Below are positions 3,844 to 6,332 of a stretch of 6,332 nucleotides of DNA, in pieces. The DNA is from Candidatus Bathyarchaeota archaeon (GTDB taxonomy: Archaea > Thermoproteota > Bathyarchaeia > Bathyarchaeales > Bathyarchaeaceae): positions 1 through 6,332 of the forward strand of contig JAOZIC010000214.1 of NCBI GenBank assembly GCA_026014605.1. Reading direction: 5' to 3'. The notes under the pieces were generated by a model. The model was given only the letters and a program-made list of their open reading frames with translations, had not been told where the DNA came from and made no database searches. Within the stretch, counting starts at the first letter, position 1. Each line of letters begins with the position of its first letter. The position numbers and the translations under genes were made by a program.

Positions 3844-6332
3844 ATGGCAGTAGACACTACAATTCACAAAGTTATAGACGAACTATATTTCGGAATATAT
3901 TCCCCACAAGACATCCGCAGACAATCCGTTGCAGAAATACAAACAGCCGACACCTACGACGAAGACGGCGCACCGATTACTTCTGGTCTTATGGACGGAA
4001 GACTTGGAACCCTAGAACCCAGACAAAGATGCAAAACATGTGGAAACACCGCCATACGATGCCCAGGACACTTTGGTCACATCGAATTGGCTGTTCCTAT
4101 TATTCACATCGAGTTTACTAAAATAATTCACAACCTTCTTCAAGCCACATGCCGAAACTGTGGACGCATTTTGCTTCCAGAAAACAAAGTTGAAGCAACA
4201 AAAAGAATGATTAAACGCACAATGGATTTGCTGGGTGAAGTTCCTCCAGATGTATACAAAAAAATCATGAAAGACGCCAAGAAAAAGGATTGTCCATACT
4301 GTGGTGCACAGCAATCAAAAATTGAGTTTGCGAAGCCCACAAGCTTTTACGAAATCTTGGAAGAAGGCGCACAACGCTTAACCCAGAGCATGGTCAGAGA
4401 ACGGCTTGAGCGAATTCCAGACGAAGACCTTGAACTGTTTGGTTTCCATCCTTCTACTGCTCGTCCAGAATGGATGATACTGCAGGTTTTGCCTGTTCCT
4501 CCTGTTTATGTTCGTCCTTCAATTACTTTAGAGTCGGGTATCCGCTCTGAGGACGACTTAACCCACAAACTTGTAGACATTATCCGAATCAACCAACGTC
4601 TACGAGAAAACATGGAAGCAGGTGCTCCTACACTTATTATTCAAGACCTTTCTGAACTGCTTCAATACCACTGTACAACATACTTCAACAACGAAGCCTC
4701 AGGAATTCCTCCTGCACGACACCGCTCAGGAAGAGCCCTGAAAACAATCAGCCAACGACTCAAAGGAAAAGAAGGACGTTTCCGAAGCAACCTATCCGGA
4801 AAACGTGTAGACTTCTCCGCTCGTACAGTTATTTCACCTGACCCCAACTTGGACCTTAACGAAGTTGGTGTTCCAATGGCAATCGCCATGAGGCTTTCAA
4901 TGCCTGAAAAGGTTACAGTTTGGAACATCGAAGAGATGCGAAAACTAATCATTAACGGTCCTGAACAGTTCCCCGGCGCACTTTATGTTGTACGCCCAGA
5001 CGGGAAACGTGTCAGACTAGAGTTTGTTGTTGAACGCGACAAAGTTGCAGAATCTTTGGAAACCGGTTTCATTGTAGAACGCCACCTAATGAACGGCGAC
5101 ATTGCAATATTTAACCGTCAGCCCTCGCTTCACAGGATGTCAATTATGGCGCATTACGTTCGAGTTTTGCCCCATAAGACGTTCCGTTTGCACTTGTGTG
5201 TTTGTCCTCCTTACAACGCGGACTTTGACGGGGACGAAATGAACCTTCACGTTCCGCAGGGTGAAGAGGCTCAAACTGAAGCACGGCTACTGATGCAAGT
5301 CCAAGACCAGATACTTTCCCCAAGGTTTGGTGGACCTATCATCGGTGCTATCCGAGATTTCATTACTTCGTCGTATATGTTCACCAAAAAGGGCAATATG
5401 TTAACTAAAGAGGAAGTTTGCAGGCTACTTGTGGCGTCAGGTATTGAAGGCGATTTACCTGAACCCGCAGTAAAAGCGCCCAAACCTTTGTGGACTGGAA
5501 AACAGATTTTCAGTTTGTATCTTCCAAAAGACCTCAACTACGTGCTGAAATCCACTATCTGCCGCAACTGTACAACATGTATGGCTGAAAAATGTCCTCA
5601 CGACGCATACGTTGTAGTCAAAGATGGAGTTCTTAAATGCGGTATCATCGACAGACGCTCGATTGGTGCTGAACAATCTGACAGTATTCTTCACCGTATC
5701 ATCAAAGATTACGGCTCTCAGGCTGGACGAAAATTCCTAAACAGCGTCTGCCAAATGTTGAAAGTTTACGTCAGCCTGAAAGGTTTCACTTTCTCGTTTG
5801 ACGAACTCGAACTTTCAGACGCAGCCAGAAAGAAGATTCGCCGTAACATGAACATCATCGAGAAACGTATCGAAAAACTGATAGCCGAATACCAAGACGG
5901 CACCCTACCCCGACTCCCCGGTCAGACACTTAACGAGTCGTTTGAAATCTATGTAATGAACGAACTTGCTGAAGCTCGTGACAAAGCCGGCAAAGTAGCA
6001 GACGAAGACTTCGAGCTTGAAAACGGCGGAATCATCATGACCCGCACCGGAGCTCGTGGCAGTAACCTTAACATCGGTCAGATGGCGGCTTCAGTAGGAC
6101 AACAGTCCGTACGAGGCAAACGAGTAATGCGAGGCTACGTCAACCGAGCGTTGGCACACTTCAAGGCTGGAGACTCTACTCCTAAGGCTCGTGGATTCGT
6201 TTATGCATCTTACACAACTGGTTTAGACCCTATAGAATACTTCTTCCACGCTATGGGTGGTCGTGAAGGTCTGGTAGACACTGCGGTTCGTACCCAGCAG
6301 AGCGGTTACATGCAGAGGCGTCTTATCAACGC
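3844..6332 (+). CDS. rpoA1: DNA-directed RNA polymerase subunit A' (3' end cut by window)
   Basis: This is the N-terminal part of the largest RNA polymerase subunit, homologous to Rpb1 and bacterial beta'; 829 residues are visible. It starts at ATG 3844 with a good ribosome site. The clamp has two zinc sites: C63, C66, C73, H76 (followed by FGH), and C103, C106, C150, C153. The lid/rudder/switch region has RLKGKEGRFRSNLSGKRVDF from 305. NRQPSLH (424-430) precedes the catalytic NADFDGDEM loop, where D460, D462 and D464 bind the active-site Mg. Residues 573-584 carry four cysteines in a C-x2-C-x2-C-x4-C-P pattern. The bridge helix region (GLDPIEYFFHAMGGREGLVDTAVRT, 793-817) closes the visible part. 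Split A' proteins usually end some 50 residues later, with the trigger loop in A''; whether the gene stops there or continues into A'' is outside the window. No frame break or missing key residue was found. Confidence 0.97.
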   Translation, partial: MAVDTTIHKVIDELYFGIYSPQDIRRQSVAEIQTADTYDEDGAPITSGLMDGRLGTLEPRQRCKTCGNTAIRCPGHFGHIELAVPIIHIEFTKIIHNLLQATCRNCGRILLPENKVEATKRMIKRTMDLLGEVPPDVYKKIMKDAKKKDCPYCGAQQSKIEFAKPTSFYEILEEGAQRLTQSMVRERLERIPDEDLELFGFHPSTARPEWMILQVLPVPPVYVRPSITLESGIRSEDDLTHKLVDIIRINQRLRENMEAGAPTLIIQDLSELLQYHCTTYFNNEASGIPPARHRSGRALKTISQRLKGKEGRFRSNLSGKRVDFSARTVISPDPNLDLNEVGVPMAIAMRLSMPEKVTVWNIEEMRKLIINGPEQFPGALYVVRPDGKRVRLEFVVERDKVAESLETGFIVERHLMNGDIAIFNRQPSLHRMSIMAHYVRVLPHKTFRLHLCVCPPYNADFDGDEMNLHVPQGEEAQTEARLLMQVQDQILSPRFGGPIIGAIRDFITSSYMFTKKGNMLTKEEVCRLLVASGIEGDLPEPAVKAPKPLWTGKQIFSLYLPKDLNYVLKSTICRNCTTCMAEKCPHDAYVVVKDGVLKCGIIDRRSIGAEQSDSILHRIIKDYGSQAGRKFLNSVCQMLKVYVSLKGFTFSFDELELSDAARKKIRRNMNIIEKRIEKLIAEYQDGTLPRLPGQTLNESFEIYVMNELAEARDKAGKVADEDFELENGGIIMTRTGARGSNLNIGQMAASVGQQSVRGKRVMRGYVNRALAHFKAGDSTPKARGFVYASYTTGLDPIEYFFHAMGGREGLVDTAVRTQQSGYMQRRLIN

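Noticed and set aside
5455..5694. Minus-strand frames opposite the cysteine-rich part of rpoA1
   Set aside because: They are antisense shadows of a clearly conserved A' region; no initiation signal and no family resemblance.

Overview
The window carries the start of an archaeal RNA polymerase operon on the + strand: a complete gene for subunit B (480-3842), followed after a single base by the gene for subunit A' (3844 to the window edge, 3' end missing). The organism is an archaeon. The B protein ends in the archaeal/eukaryotic C-x2-C...C-x2-C clamp zinc site, A' has the archaeal/eukaryotic N-terminal zinc sites, and the genes are packed with Shine-Dalgarno motifs as in prokaryotes. B is one unsplit chain, unlike the split B''/B' of most methanogens, haloarchaea and Archaeoglobus. 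That fits TACK archaea (Bathyarchaeia is my best guess from general feel), Thermococcales, Thermoplasmatales or Asgard archaea, but the window alone does not settle it.

Layout: 1-34 is a T-rich tail in minus-strand sense. 32-175 (perhaps to 210) is the 3' end of a minus-strand reading frame with coding-like codon use, no usable start and an apparent frame break, probably a decayed or miscalled gene. 211-479 is the operon leader. It holds two similar A-rich/TATA-like blocks, a small inverted repeat, a 10-bp palindrome, a GC-rich hairpin with a competing fold, and two overlapping short frames running into the rpoB start. The usual archaeal neighbour rpoH, often directly upstream of rpoB, is absent.

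The two large genes act together. B and A' form the two pincers of the polymerase: A' supplies the Mg-binding NADFDGD loop and the bridge helix, and B supplies the hybrid-binding lysines, fork and wall. Catalytic and metal-binding residues that I could place are intact in both. Because the window stops just after the bridge helix, it cannot show whether A' is separate from A'' (usual) or fused to it (reported for Thaumarchaeota and relatives).

I see no mobile element, CRISPR array, RNA gene or evident new system. The points worth a second look are the unusual leader, the TTG start of rpoB, the four-cysteine ferredoxin-like motif in A', and patches of different codon use that coincide with the most conserved catalytic segments.
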